Source: Desulfamplus sp964425195
Lineage (GTDB): Bacteria; Desulfobacterota; Desulfobacteria; Desulfobacterales; Desulfobacteraceae
Direction of reading: 5' to 3'
Assembly: GCA_964425195.1 (NCBI GenBank)
Contig: CAYRLG010000015.1
Location: forward strand, 1 to 64,000
DNA: 64,000 bases
Shown here piece by piece: positions 49,216 to 59,500 of this stretch. Under the pieces are notes generated by a model. That model saw only the letters and a program-made list of their open reading frames with translations. It made no database searches and had not been told where the DNA came from. The stretch's first letter is position 1; the number at the start of each line of letters is the position of its first letter. The position numbers and the translations under genes are program-made.

Positions 49216-52200
49216 ATGCCTGATAATAACTCTTTTAAAGAGAGCACACAACAGAGCCTTAGTAATAACTCAACCGTGCAATCACCTCTCACAGACAGTG
49301 GTGAACTCTTCAATTCAATTCTGCCAAAATTGATGGAGATCGCCAGCACCGGCGAGGAGTCCAAACTTGCCGAGATTAAAAAGATTGTTATGGAGCATGT
49401 AGCTTCTCAAGGTGGCAATCCTAAAGAGATTGAAACAGCAGCTAATAACTTCATAGATAAACTCTCAAATGATCTCAATCAAGGAATCTCACCTGAAGAC
49501 TCATTACGTCAAGCAGTGAATGAAGCCCAGCTCTCTGTTGTTCAGGAAAAGATTGAACAGCAGATTGAATCTGAAGCACAAGAAGATACTCTAACCTCAG
49601 CCCTTGCATCTGGTGAGAATGTTGATAGTGAAATAGATAAGCATTTACCAGAAGGGGTATCTAAAGAGAGCGATGCTGCTGGTGCATTGATGTCAGATTT
49701 GCAGCAATCGCTTGATTCAGGAAAATCTACAGCAGAGGCACTGTCAGAGGCTCAAACAGCATTAGAACAGAATATTCAGGCAGAATCTTCAACTCAAGGT
49801 GAAATCAGCGACGCTGGCAAATTGGTGATGTCGCTTGCTAATGGTGAAAATATTGATCAGGTTTTAGGCAAATTTACAGAAGGAATGTCTCCTGATCAAA
49901 TAGCCACGTTTATTGACTCTTTTATGCAAGCTTTGGAATCAGGACAATCGGCAGAAGAGGCTCTTGATTCTGCAAATGCCAAAGTAGAAGCTATGGCGAG
50001 CGCTGAAAGTGCAGTACAAGGAGAGATGACTTCAGAGGCTGAACTTGCTGCTGCTCTTGCCTCTGGTGAAAATGTAGCTGAGACTGTTTCTAATCTTCAA
50101 GGGGGCGGAGATCCTGAAGTTTTTGCACAAGCCATGGTAGAGGCACTTGCAGAAGGTTCATCTGCTGCTGATGCTTTAAATCAGGCTCAAAGTGAATCTT
50201 CTCAGATGGCAGCCGCTGCTGGTGCGGTTCAATCAGAATCATCAGGAAGCGGTCAAGAGCTTCTTGATGCCCTTGCCTCTGGTGAAAATGTAGCCACAAT
50301 AGTTAGTGCTCTTGTTCCGTCTGGTGCGGATGTCTCTCCTGAAGTTGCTGCTGCAATGGCTCAAGCCTTTCAGGAGAGTTTAATAAATGCTGTAGAGAAC
50401 GGCGGTAATCTTGAAAATGCTTTAACTCAAGCTGTTGAGACAGCATCAACGGTTATGGAGACTTTGGCAAATGTAGATTCTGGCAGCACCAGCTCTGAGG
50501 CTGCACTTCTATCAGCACTTGCATCTGGGGAAAACGTCTCGGAAATTGTTAGCAATCTTGTTCAAGCATTACAAGAGAACAGCAGCTCTGATAGCGGTGA
50601 AGCCATGAATACTGCAAGTTTTGAACAGGCTTTGACTCAGTCTCTTTCGTCAGGAGAGAACATTGAGAGTGCTGTCAGCAGTGCAGCTCAGTCTGTTTTA
50701 TCTGAAACTGCTGCAGAAAATAGTGTCCAGACAGAAACTCAAAATGAGCTTTTAACCGCATTAGCTTCAGGAAAGAATGTAGCTGAAGTTATATCATCAA
50801 TAGTCTCAGCGTCTGGTCAAGAAAATAACATCTCTGATTCAGGAGTTGTAAATACAGAGGCATTTCAGCAGTCATTAGTAGAATCGTTAGCTTCAGGAGA
50901 AAATATTGAGACAGCAATTGCTAATGCAGTTGCAGAAAATCAGAATTCTGAAAATCAAAATAGCCAAAATGCACAAACTTTGGCTCAAGAGAGTCAACAA
51001 GGGACTCAACAAACTCAAGATAATCAAAATCAGCAACAGGCTGAACAATCACAAGAGAATCAGAATCAACAAGTAACAGCACAAGGTCAAACGCAGCAAG
51101 AAAACCTGCAAACAGCAGAAACTAACGCAGCCACTGATAAAACTGAAACTGGAATAATTGCTGATGGAACTGAAGCTACTGATGTTAAAGATGGAACAGA
51201 GGCTGCCGAAGTTGCTGATGGAACTGAAGCTGCTGGAGATACTAAGTCAGAAGATGAAAGTGAATTAAATGATCCAGATCAACCTTTACAAAATACAGCA
51301 AATCAAAATGTTACTCAAACAAACAACTCTCTTTTAGTTGCTTTAAATACTCAAGTAGAGAAAGGATTATCACAGAATCAGCAAAACAATATAATTATCA
51401 CACCTCCTAATTCTGAATTAGGCCTGAATTCATTTAGTTTTTTATCTGATCCATTTTCATTTGATCCTTTTTCTCAATCTTCTGCAGAAGAAGAATATGA
51501 GAGTCCCTTCATACAATCAGAAATATCAATAAACTCTTTTGAACAAGAAATAGATATTGAACGGCAAGCTACAGGGCAACAAACAAGAGAAACTGAAACA
51601 AACACAATAAATACAACTACATCACAACAGGAGACTGAAACAACCCCCGATTATAGGACAGACTTAAATCCTGAACCAGAGCCAGAACCAGAACCAGAGC
51701 CTGAACCAGAGCCAGAACCAGAACCAGAGCCTGAACCAGAGCCAGAACCTGAGCCAGAGCCTGAACCAGAGCCTGAACCTGAGCCAGAGCCTGAACCTGA
51801 GCCTGAACCTGAGCCAGAGCCTGAACCTGAGCCTGAACCAGAGCCTGAACCTGAGCCGACTCCTAATAATAGACCCGTTGTCAGTGCTATTAAAATAAAA
51901 GCGGTTGAAGATTCAACATCAGGGGTTAAAGGTTCTTTTGTTGTAACTGACTTTGACACAGCTGATAAACACATCTTCGCAATTGCAAGTCTGCCTTCAC
52001 AAGGAAGTTTTATAAACAATAATGATGGCACTTTTACCTTTAATGTTGGAAAGGATTTTCAGGAGCTTGCAGAGGGTCAAACCAAAGAGATATCCTTTAC
52101 ATACACGGCAAAAGATGACTCTGGGGATACCAAAACTGATACAAGCGAACCTGCAATGGTTACGGTTACAGTTATAGGCGTCAATGATGCGCCAGTAGTT

Positions 52201-52347
52201 CAAACCCCTCTTTCTGATCTTTCAGACAATGTTGGTAAATCAGTAAACTTAAATATATCTACAGCTTTTAGTGATGTTGATTTGTCAGATAGGCTAACCT
52301 TTTCAGCAACTGGTCTGCCTGCTGGATTGAGCCTTGACTCTGCAATC
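49216..52347 (+). CDS. Giant type I-secreted adhesin, N-terminal part (interrupted by assembly gap)
   Basis: The first 1044 residues of a giant surface protein; the same frame resumes at 52448 after 100 N. Residues ~1-125 are helical and acidic. Residues ~129-560 contain eight copies of an (A/S)LASGENV-type motif, each followed by a hydrophobic helix (EIVSNLV and similar), alternating with SGxSAxEAL elements. A Gln/Asn/Glu-rich stretch follows (~565-815). Then 31 Pro-Glu dipeptides (51670-51855) form a stiff spacer. After it come cadherin-like Ig folds (VVTDFDTADKHIFAIASLP; TVTVIGVNDAPV). The start ATG follows AAGGAGG. There is no Sec signal peptide, consistent with type I secretion by the genes just upstream. 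Confidence 0.88.
49600..50907 (+). repeat. ALASGENV repeat array in the adhesin N-terminus
   Basis: Eight related motifs start at 49600, 49831, 50053, 50269, 50515, 50641, 50758 and 50884. Spacings are 77, 74, 72, 82, 42, 39 and 42 codons. Five are close to ALASGENV and three are variants (SLANGENI, SLSSGENI, SLASGENI). The surroundings are predicted helical. I do not recognise this repeat family. Confidence 0.75.
51670..51855 (+). repeat. (Pro-Glu)31 dipeptide repeat
   Basis: A 186-bp stretch of alternating Pro and Glu codons with mixed synonymous codons (CCT/CCA, GAA/GAG), coding for 31 PE units. It separates the helical N-terminus of the adhesin from its Ig-like domains and probably acts as an extended spacer, perhaps crossing the periplasm or cell wall space. 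Confidence 0.95.
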
Positions 52348-53162
52348 NNNNNNNNNNNNNNNNNNNNNNNNNNNNNNNNNNNNNNNNNNNNNNNNNNNNN
52401 NNNNNNNNNNNNNNNNNNNNNNNNNNNNNNNNNNNNNNNNNNNNNNNATTGGCACTGCAAATCTTAACGTTACTGTTACAGGAGTCAATGATGCGCCAGT
52501 TGTCTTTAAATCTCTTGATAATCTATCAAACAATGCAGGTAAAGAGGTTAGTCTCAATGTTGCCTCTGCTTTTAGTGATGTTGATTTGTCAGATAAGCTA
52601 ACCTTTTCAGCAACTGGTCTGCCTGCTGGATTGAGCCTTGACTCTGCAATCGGCATCATATCTGGCAAAATAGAGCCATCAGCAGCAAAGGGGGGCGATA
52701 GCGGTAAGGGTGACTACACAGTAACTGTTACTGCTAATGACGGCAACGGAGGAACTGTCAGTGACACTTTTGCTTGGCAGATTACAACTGGTGCTCCAAC
52801 TGCTACTGATAATATTGCAGCAGCTACAGAGGATACAACCTTAACTGACAGCGGTAATCTTATTACAGATGATGATGGCAACGGCGTTGACTCTGACCCA
52901 AACAGTTTGATTTTGAGCATATCTGAAATCAACGGCATAACTGATGATAACGCAGATATTAAAGGCACTTACGGCACTCTTAACTGGAGCAAAGATGGTT
53001 CATATATCTACACTCTTGATAACCAAAGCTCAACTGTTCAAGCTCTGGCTAAAGAGGAGAAGGTAACTGACACATTTACTTACACTCTTCAAAATGAGGC
53101 TGGCGGTATTGGCACTGCAAATCTTAACGTTACTGTTACAGGAGTCAATGATGCGCCAGTTG
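52264..53162 (+). repeat. Near-identical tandem adhesin repeats flanking the gap (inferred 660-bp unit)
   Basis: The 84 bases left of the gap (52264-52347) recur at 52568-52651 with one mismatch. The 55 bases right of it (52448-52502) recur exactly at 53108-53162. If the missing piece equals 52652-53107 (456 bp), both pairs show the same 660-bp (220-codon) period. The unit combines a putative Ig (He_PIG-like) and a VCBS-like segment. Confidence 0.8.
52348..52447. other. Assembly gap of 100 N
   Basis: Exactly 100 undetermined bases, a conventional placeholder for a gap of unknown size. The gap begins and ends on codon boundaries of the adhesin frame. The apparent frame change across it arises only because 100 is not a multiple of three. 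It is placed inside near-identical repeats. Confidence 0.98.
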
Positions 53163-56100
53163 CCACAGGCACTTATGAACACACAATTGCAGACACAAAG
53201 GAGATAGATACATTTATAGGACTATCAACTACTCTGACAGCAACTGACATTGATGGAAAAACACTTATTTGGACACTGCCTAATGGCAACGGTGCTGTTG
53301 GCAACTATGGCACTTTAACAGTCAATACAAATGGCTCTTACAGTTATGCAGTTGATAACACTGCTGTTAATGCGTTGCAAGATGGAGATGTCTTTACAGA
53401 TATATTTACAGCAACAGTAAAAGATATCTTTGGAGCAACTGACACTCAAACAATTACAATCAATGTTACAGGTACAAATGACGCTGCCATAATTGGAGGA
53501 ACGACCACAGGCAGCGTAGTTGAAGCAGGAGGAATTAAAAATGCAGATTCTGGCACACCAACAGCTACAGGCACCTTAACCGCAAATGATCCAGATAATC
53601 CACCAAACACCTTTAAGCCAGAAACTGATAAATCGACTAATTATGGTCTATTTTCAATAACTGCTGCTGGAGTCTGGATTTACACACTTAACAATACAAA
53701 TGCAGCAGTCGAGGCTCTAAATGTTGGGCAAACCTTGGCAGACACGATAACTGTAGAGTCAATTGATGGCACTCAACAGGCAATAACAATAACAATTAAT
53801 GGTGCTAACGACTCTCCAGTTGCAACTGGAGATTACAACCATACCATAATAGACACAGCTTGGTATGACACATTTTCCAATATAGCTGGTAAACTTACAG
53901 CTTCTGATATAGACGCTACTTATTTAATCTGGACGGTTAACAACGGAACAACTGCATTAGGTACTTACGGCACATTGACACTAAATCCAGATGGAGCTTA
54001 TATCTATTCAGTCAACTCTGGGCTTGTAAACTCTCTTCAAATTGGACAAAATCCGTCAGATTTTTTTACAGCTACAGTAACTGATTCTAAAGGGGCGACA
54101 GATACAAAAAACATAGCTATAAATATTATAGGTACAAACGATATACCAATAGCATCTGGAACATACTCCCACTCTCTAAGCGACTCATCAGCTATTGACT
54201 CTTTTTCTGTTAAAACTGGTAACCTTAGTGCAAGTGATGTTGATAGTAGCGATACCCTTACGTGGAGTGGAAGCAGTGTGGGCAGTTATGGCACACTTGC
54301 TGTAAATGCTAATGGGTCATATACCTATACGCCAAATGCAAATGCCATAAATGCCGTTCCAGTTGGCACAAATCCAACAGAGACATTTACAGCTACAGTA
54401 ACAGACTCCAAAGGAGCAACTACAACAAGAACAATAACCATAAATATTACAGGAGCTAATGATCTGCCAACTGTCAGCAATGATGCTAAATCAACCGGTG
54501 AAAATACAATATTAAACGATTCTGTTCCAGCAGCCACTGATGTTGACGTTGATGGCATTATTGTCAGCTATCAGTTAGCCACCAATGTCGTAAAAGGCAA
54601 TTTGAACTTTAATCCAGACGGCTCATACACATTTGATCCTAAAAATGATTTTAACGCTCTTGGAGATGGTGCAACTGATTCAGTAACATTTACCTATACA
54701 GCAAAAGATAATCATGGAGCTACAAGTTCAGTAGCAACTGTAACCATAACAGTAAATGGCGTGAATGATTCACCAGTGGCGGTTGATGATTCAAACTCAA
54801 CATCTACAACTGGAAATGTGATTAGCAATGACTACGATTTAGACACTGGTGATTCTTTAACAATATCAGCAGTAAAAGGTAGCGGTGTGGCTGTAAATGT
54901 AGCTACAGGAACTCCCGGAACCGTAACTGGAACTAATGGCGGAACTTTTACCATAAGTGCCGACGGTAGTTACACATTTAATCCTGGAAGTGATTTTAAT
55001 GATCTTACAACTGGTCAAAGCAGAACAACCAACATTACCTACACAGTCTCTGACAGCCAGGGGGCAACAGATACAGCGACCTTGACCTTGAATGTAACTA
55101 ATATTGTAGAAACCACTACTACATTTGATGGGTTAATATCTGCTTTTGATTATACTACTTATTTACAATTAGGCAGTAAAACCGTTACCGATATTTTAGG
55201 CACTGGCTGGGATATATATGTTGAAAATAGTAATGCAGGTGCCAATACTACGGTTTATCTTAACACAGACAATGGTGATGAATCAGCAACTCTTGATGAT
55301 GACACTATAGCTGCACAGGCTTACAGCTTACCAGACAAACTCCAAGATGTAAGAATATCGTCAACCGATGGTTCTGAATTTTCCGCTGTATCCTTCAAAG
55401 GAAAATTAGATAATTCAAGCGACTCTGGAGTATGGACAAGTTCTGATGTTACTGTTGAAGGTTATAGAGATGGACTATTTGTTTCAGGAGCAACTAAAAC
55501 ATTTTCTAATATTTCAGCAAATGTTTGGACAACATTTGATTTATCTGACAATGCCAATTTCTCTAATGTAGATTCTTTACATTTTTCTTTTTCAACAAGC
55601 GTTAATACTTTCTGGATTGATGATATAAAAACAGGTACCGCCGTTCCTCCTATAGCTATTGATCTTAATGGCAATGGTCTTGATTTTATCCCTCTTGATA
55701 AATCAACTGTCCATTTTGATATGAACGATGACGGACAGGTTGACCGCACCGCATGGGTCGGACCTGAAGACGGTATTTTAGTAATTGATCTAAATGGAGA
55801 CAAAAATATAACTGATAAGTCTGAATTTGTCTTTACTGACCATGCACCAGAAGCATCAACAGATATGGAGGCTCTCCAAACAGCATTTGACACTGACGGT
55901 GATAAATATCTGACTCCTGATGATGCAAGATGGAAAGAGTTTGGAATCTGGCAGGATGCAGACTCTGACGGAAAAACTGACGAAGGCGAATTTAAGAGCT
56001 TAGATGAGATGGGCGTATTGTCAATCAGCCTGACAAATAATAGAGAGAGCAGCTCGCCTGCACACGGAATTTTTCTTTTTGGAACAAGTGCTGTTCAATT

Positions 56101-56464
56101 TGTAGACGGTCATAAAGCTGCAGCAGGAGATGCAGCATTCAGCTATATTGCAAGTGGTGCAGATATTGATAATGCTAAGTTAAGCGATAGATTTACTATT
56201 AGTCCTAAAGAGTCATTTAATGACATCATTTCAGGCGGCACTACTCAGGCAAATGAGCTTGAGCCGCTTAACCAAATAACTTCTGAAAATCATAATGATA
56301 ATAATATATTAAGCCATAATATTGGAATATCACAGGTTGATTTACAACACTCTTCAGATGCAGATAATCAAGTATTTAGTTCAGGAGAAGATATGGCACA
56401 TCATACAGGCGATGATGGCAGCGTAAGCGATGTTTATGATGACCATAGAATGGATCATCAGTGA
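52448..56464 (+). CDS. Giant type I-secreted adhesin, C-terminal part
   Basis: The 1338-residue remainder of the adhesin that starts at 49216. In order it has Ig-like/cadherin-like and VCBS repeats (starts near 52500, 53160, 53495, 53820, 54150, 54470 and 54780). Each typically ends in a TVTGVNDAPV, NVTGTND or similar motif. A beta-sandwich-like domain follows (about 55110-55640). Then comes a Ca2+-binding segment with EF-hand/dockerin-like loops (DMNDDGQVD, DLNGDKNITDKSEF, DTDGDKYLTPDD, DADSDGKTDEGEF). The last ~100 residues are polar and probably carry the secretion signal. No RTX nonapeptide (GGxGxDxUx) repeats are seen, unlike most type I adhesins. The role is surface attachment or biofilm formation, inferred from domains and operon. 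Confidence 0.87.
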   Translation: MGTANLNVTVTGVNDAPVVFKSLDNLSNNAGKEVSLNVASAFSDVDLSDKLTFSATGLPAGLSLDSAIGIISGKIEPSAAKGGDSGKGDYTVTVTANDGNGGTVSDTFAWQITTGAPTATDNIAAATEDTTLTDSGNLITDDDGNGVDSDPNSLILSISEINGITDDNADIKGTYGTLNWSKDGSYIYTLDNQSSTVQALAKEEKVTDTFTYTLQNEAGGIGTANLNVTVTGVNDAPVATGTYEHTIADTKEIDTFIGLSTTLTATDIDGKTLIWTLPNGNGAVGNYGTLTVNTNGSYSYAVDNTAVNALQDGDVFTDIFTATVKDIFGATDTQTITINVTGTNDAAIIGGTTTGSVVEAGGIKNADSGTPTATGTLTANDPDNPPNTFKPETDKSTNYGLFSITAAGVWIYTLNNTNAAVEALNVGQTLADTITVESIDGTQQAITITINGANDSPVATGDYNHTIIDTAWYDTFSNIAGKLTASDIDATYLIWTVNNGTTALGTYGTLTLNPDGAYIYSVNSGLVNSLQIGQNPSDFFTATVTDSKGATDTKNIAINIIGTNDIPIASGTYSHSLSDSSAIDSFSVKTGNLSASDVDSSDTLTWSGSSVGSYGTLAVNANGSYTYTPNANAINAVPVGTNPTETFTATVTDSKGATTTRTITINITGANDLPTVSNDAKSTGENTILNDSVPAATDVDVDGIIVSYQLATNVVKGNLNFNPDGSYTFDPKNDFNALGDGATDSVTFTYTAKDNHGATSSVATVTITVNGVNDSPVAVDDSNSTSTTGNVISNDYDLDTGDSLTISAVKGSGVAVNVATGTPGTVTGTNGGTFTISADGSYTFNPGSDFNDLTTGQSRTTNITYTVSDSQGATDTATLTLNVTNIVETTTTFDGLISAFDYTTYLQLGSKTVTDILGTGWDIYVENSNAGANTTVYLNTDNGDESATLDDDTIAAQAYSLPDKLQDVRISSTDGSEFSAVSFKGKLDNSSDSGVWTSSDVTVEGYRDGLFVSGATKTFSNISANVWTTFDLSDNANFSNVDSLHFSFSTSVNTFWIDDIKTGTAVPPIAIDLNGNGLDFIPLDKSTVHFDMNDDGQVDRTAWVGPEDGILVIDLNGDKNITDKSEFVFTDHAPEASTDMEALQTAFDTDGDKYLTPDDARWKEFGIWQDADSDGKTDEGEFKSLDEMGVLSISLTNNRESSSPAHGIFLFGTSAVQFVDGHKAAAGDAAFSYIASGADIDNAKLSDRFTISPKESFNDIISGGTTQANELEPLNQITSENHNDNNILSHNIGISQVDLQHSSDADNQVFSSGEDMAHHTGDDGSVSDVYDDHRMDHQ

Positions 56465-56567
56465 TTAGAAAATTTGTATTCAACTGCTCTTGTTGTTTTA
56501 GAAGATATCGGTGTTTTATTCAATTAAGTTTATTAGGCAATATAGAATTTAGATAGGATCACAAAAC

Positions 56568-59500
56568 ATGATAAAAAAATCTTTATTAATAACAATCTGT
56601 CTGATTGCATTAGCAGCCGTGGTTCATGCTAACAATTATGCCCTAAATTTTGATGGAACAGATGATTATGTGGATTGTGGAGCTATAAATCTTAGCGGAT
56701 CAACTCTTACTCTGGAGTGCTGGATAAATCCTAAGAATTTTGATAACCCCGGTGAAGGATGTATAAATTTAATTGGAACAGAAGATGGTAGCAATGCTGC
56801 ATTTTTGCGTCTCGGAGACGGAGATACAAATATGAATAAAATACAGTTTGTGCTTCAAATCAGCGGTGCTCAACAAAAGCTCTGGGCAATTACAGGTTTA
56901 TCTGCAAATACATGGTATCATATTGCAGGTGTTTATGACGCTGCTTCAGGAATGAAGATTTATATTAATGGTATTCTTGATTCCAGTAATACACAAAGTG
57001 GAGCTTTTACTTCAAATAGTACTTATTTAATAGGAAGCAATACAAATGGAAAGAGGGCTTTTGATGGCCAAATGGACGAAGTCCGCGTTTGGAATACTGC
57101 CCGCACAGAAGCAGAAATAAAAGCCAATATGTATAAAGAGATCGCCACTCCTCCTACAGAACTAAAAGCCTACTACAAAATGAACGATGGTGGCGGAACT
57201 TCTTTAGCTGACAACAGCGGTAACAATAATACAGGCACAATATTAGGCTCAAGCTGGGTAGAGTCTTTTCCTCGGACTTACAACGTTACAATCAACGATT
57301 CAGCAAATAGCATTAACGGTACATGGGCAACTGATTCTCCTTCTGCTGGCACTGATACTTGGACTCCAAGCGGCACAGGTGCAACGGTTTCAATAACAGA
57401 GATACAAGATAAACTGAATGCTGGAAAATCAGTTGTGATAAATACTGGAACAGCGAATGGAGAACATGGTACGATTACCGTTTCGAATGCAATTGCAAAA
57501 ACAAGCGGTGGCGATGCAACATTAACCTTAGAGGCAGCATATAGAATTAACATTAATGCAGCCATCAGCTCAAATCCAAACAAACTTAATTTTATTGCCA
57601 CAGCAGGTAAAGTAATTACAGACAGAGGACGTATAGGTCAGTTTAATCTTTTTTCTGGAGCTACTATTACAACCAACGGAGGCAATATAATACTTGAAGG
57701 GGTAAATAATTCTGCAGCAGGAGGAAGTTTTTCATGGGAAGGTAACTCCTATTCTTGCAGCGGTACAACTTGTAGAGCAATCGAAGTAGATGGGATAATT
57801 AATGCAGGCGGAGGTAATATCAGCCTGACTGGTTTGCGTCATAATGGAGGGACCACCAGAGGAGTACAAATCAACAACAGCGTTACCACTACAGGTAGCG
57901 GAACTATCACAATAAATGCTCAAGGTGATGGGACATCAGATGGTTCTAATATTGGTGCTTCAGGAAGCATAGAAGCAGTAAACGGTAATATTACAATTAC
58001 AGGCGATGCAGCCACTACTGGCTCAGGAATCAGTACAGATGCTGGAAGTCAAGTCAAAACAACAGGAACTGGAAATATAAGCCTCATCTCAACAAAAGGA
58101 GCTATATCAGGAAGCAATTTAACAGTAATCTCTGGTGGCACAACAACCATAACAGCCCCTACTGATGCAGCTATTACTTTGGATAATACAAACAATGATT
58201 TCACAGGTGCAGTATCTATAACTTCTGGCGGTGCAACTACTTTAGTGGACAAAAATGATTTAACTTTGGGGGCAATTAGTGTCAGTGGTGCAATAAATAT
58301 TGCCTCTGGAGTTGGCGAGTCTGGAAACTTTACTCTAACTGGAGCTATCGCCACTACTGATACAACTTCAAGTGCAGTTACTCTTAATGCTGGAAAAGCT
58401 GCCGCTGCTGGTACTACCACAGGCGGAGACATTATCATCAGCGGTGGTTCTGTAAGTGTTGGTGCTGGAGGTACGGCACTTCTTTATACAGGGAGTATTG
58501 CAGGTAGCACAGGTGTAACAGAATTGACTGGTTATGTCAGCAGTTATTACAATAGCGATGAAACATCAGGGCTGGCTCCATGGGTGGGACTCTATGTTGC
58601 CTATCGGGATTTAGAGCCAAGTGTAACTTACAACATCACAATCAGCACTTCAGCAAGCAGTGGCGGGGCATGGGCAACTGATTCTCCTACTGCCGGCACT
58701 GATGCTTGGACTCCAAGTGCAACAGGTGCAACTGTTTCAATAACAGAGATACAAGATAAACTAAATGCTGGAAAATCAGTTTTAATAAGCACTGGAAGCG
58801 GTGCAGGAGAGACTGGCGATCTTACAATAAATAGCTCAATTACAAAAACAGCAGGAGCAGAAGCAACTCTAACATTACACGCATTTAGAAATATAGCAGT
58901 TAATAGCCAAATAAGCGGCTCATCAGGCTTTCCATTAAATTTAGTTCTATCATCAAGAGCTGCTGCTGGAGCTGTCGAGACAACTTTAGGTGATGTTAAG
59001 ATAAATGCACACATTAAAAGTTTTGGGGGAGATATAACAATAGGCGGAGGGGATAGCACTGCCTCTGGTTATGCTATTGCATCAGGCACATCAAGTAATA
59101 TTGGCGGTGTTGTAATTAGCGGCAGTTATATAATAGATGCTACTTCTGATGGCTCTGGTGCAGCAAATACTACCATTCCAACAGTAGCTACTGGCGGAAA
59201 CATCACAATTAGAGGCAAAGGAAACACCACTGCAACTCAAGCGAACTGGGGAATTCAATTACGCACTGGTTCAGTTATCACTGGTGGTAATGGCACAATA
59301 GAGCTTGTAGGATATGGTGGAAATGGTGGAAACTATTTTTGGGGTGTTGCAAGCGTTGGAGTATCCATTGAAGCCAATGCCTATATAAAAGCAAATAGTG
59401 GAAACATAACTATTAAAGGATACGCTGGAACAGGATATGATAGATATGGAATTGGTTCAGGAGATGGAAGCACCAATAATTTTATTGGTACTAAAGGCAC

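Noticed and set aside
50200..50232. LapG-type protease site (AAAG) in the adhesin
   Set aside because: It is a short Ala-rich match in an Ala-rich region; no LapG or LapD gene is in the window, so it cannot be supported.
51670..51855. Possible CRISPR-like short repeat array
   Set aside because: The 6-bp periodicity is a coding Pro-Glu dipeptide repeat; there are no spacers or 25-40-bp repeats.
51651..52031. Minus-strand open frame rich in Ser-Gly repeats
   Set aside because: It is the reverse complement of the Pro-Glu repeat of the adhesin; it has no independent ribosome-binding site or domain.
52334..52447. Frameshift in the adhesin gene
   Set aside because: The frame change is produced by the arbitrary 100-N filler; both sides start and end on codon boundaries.
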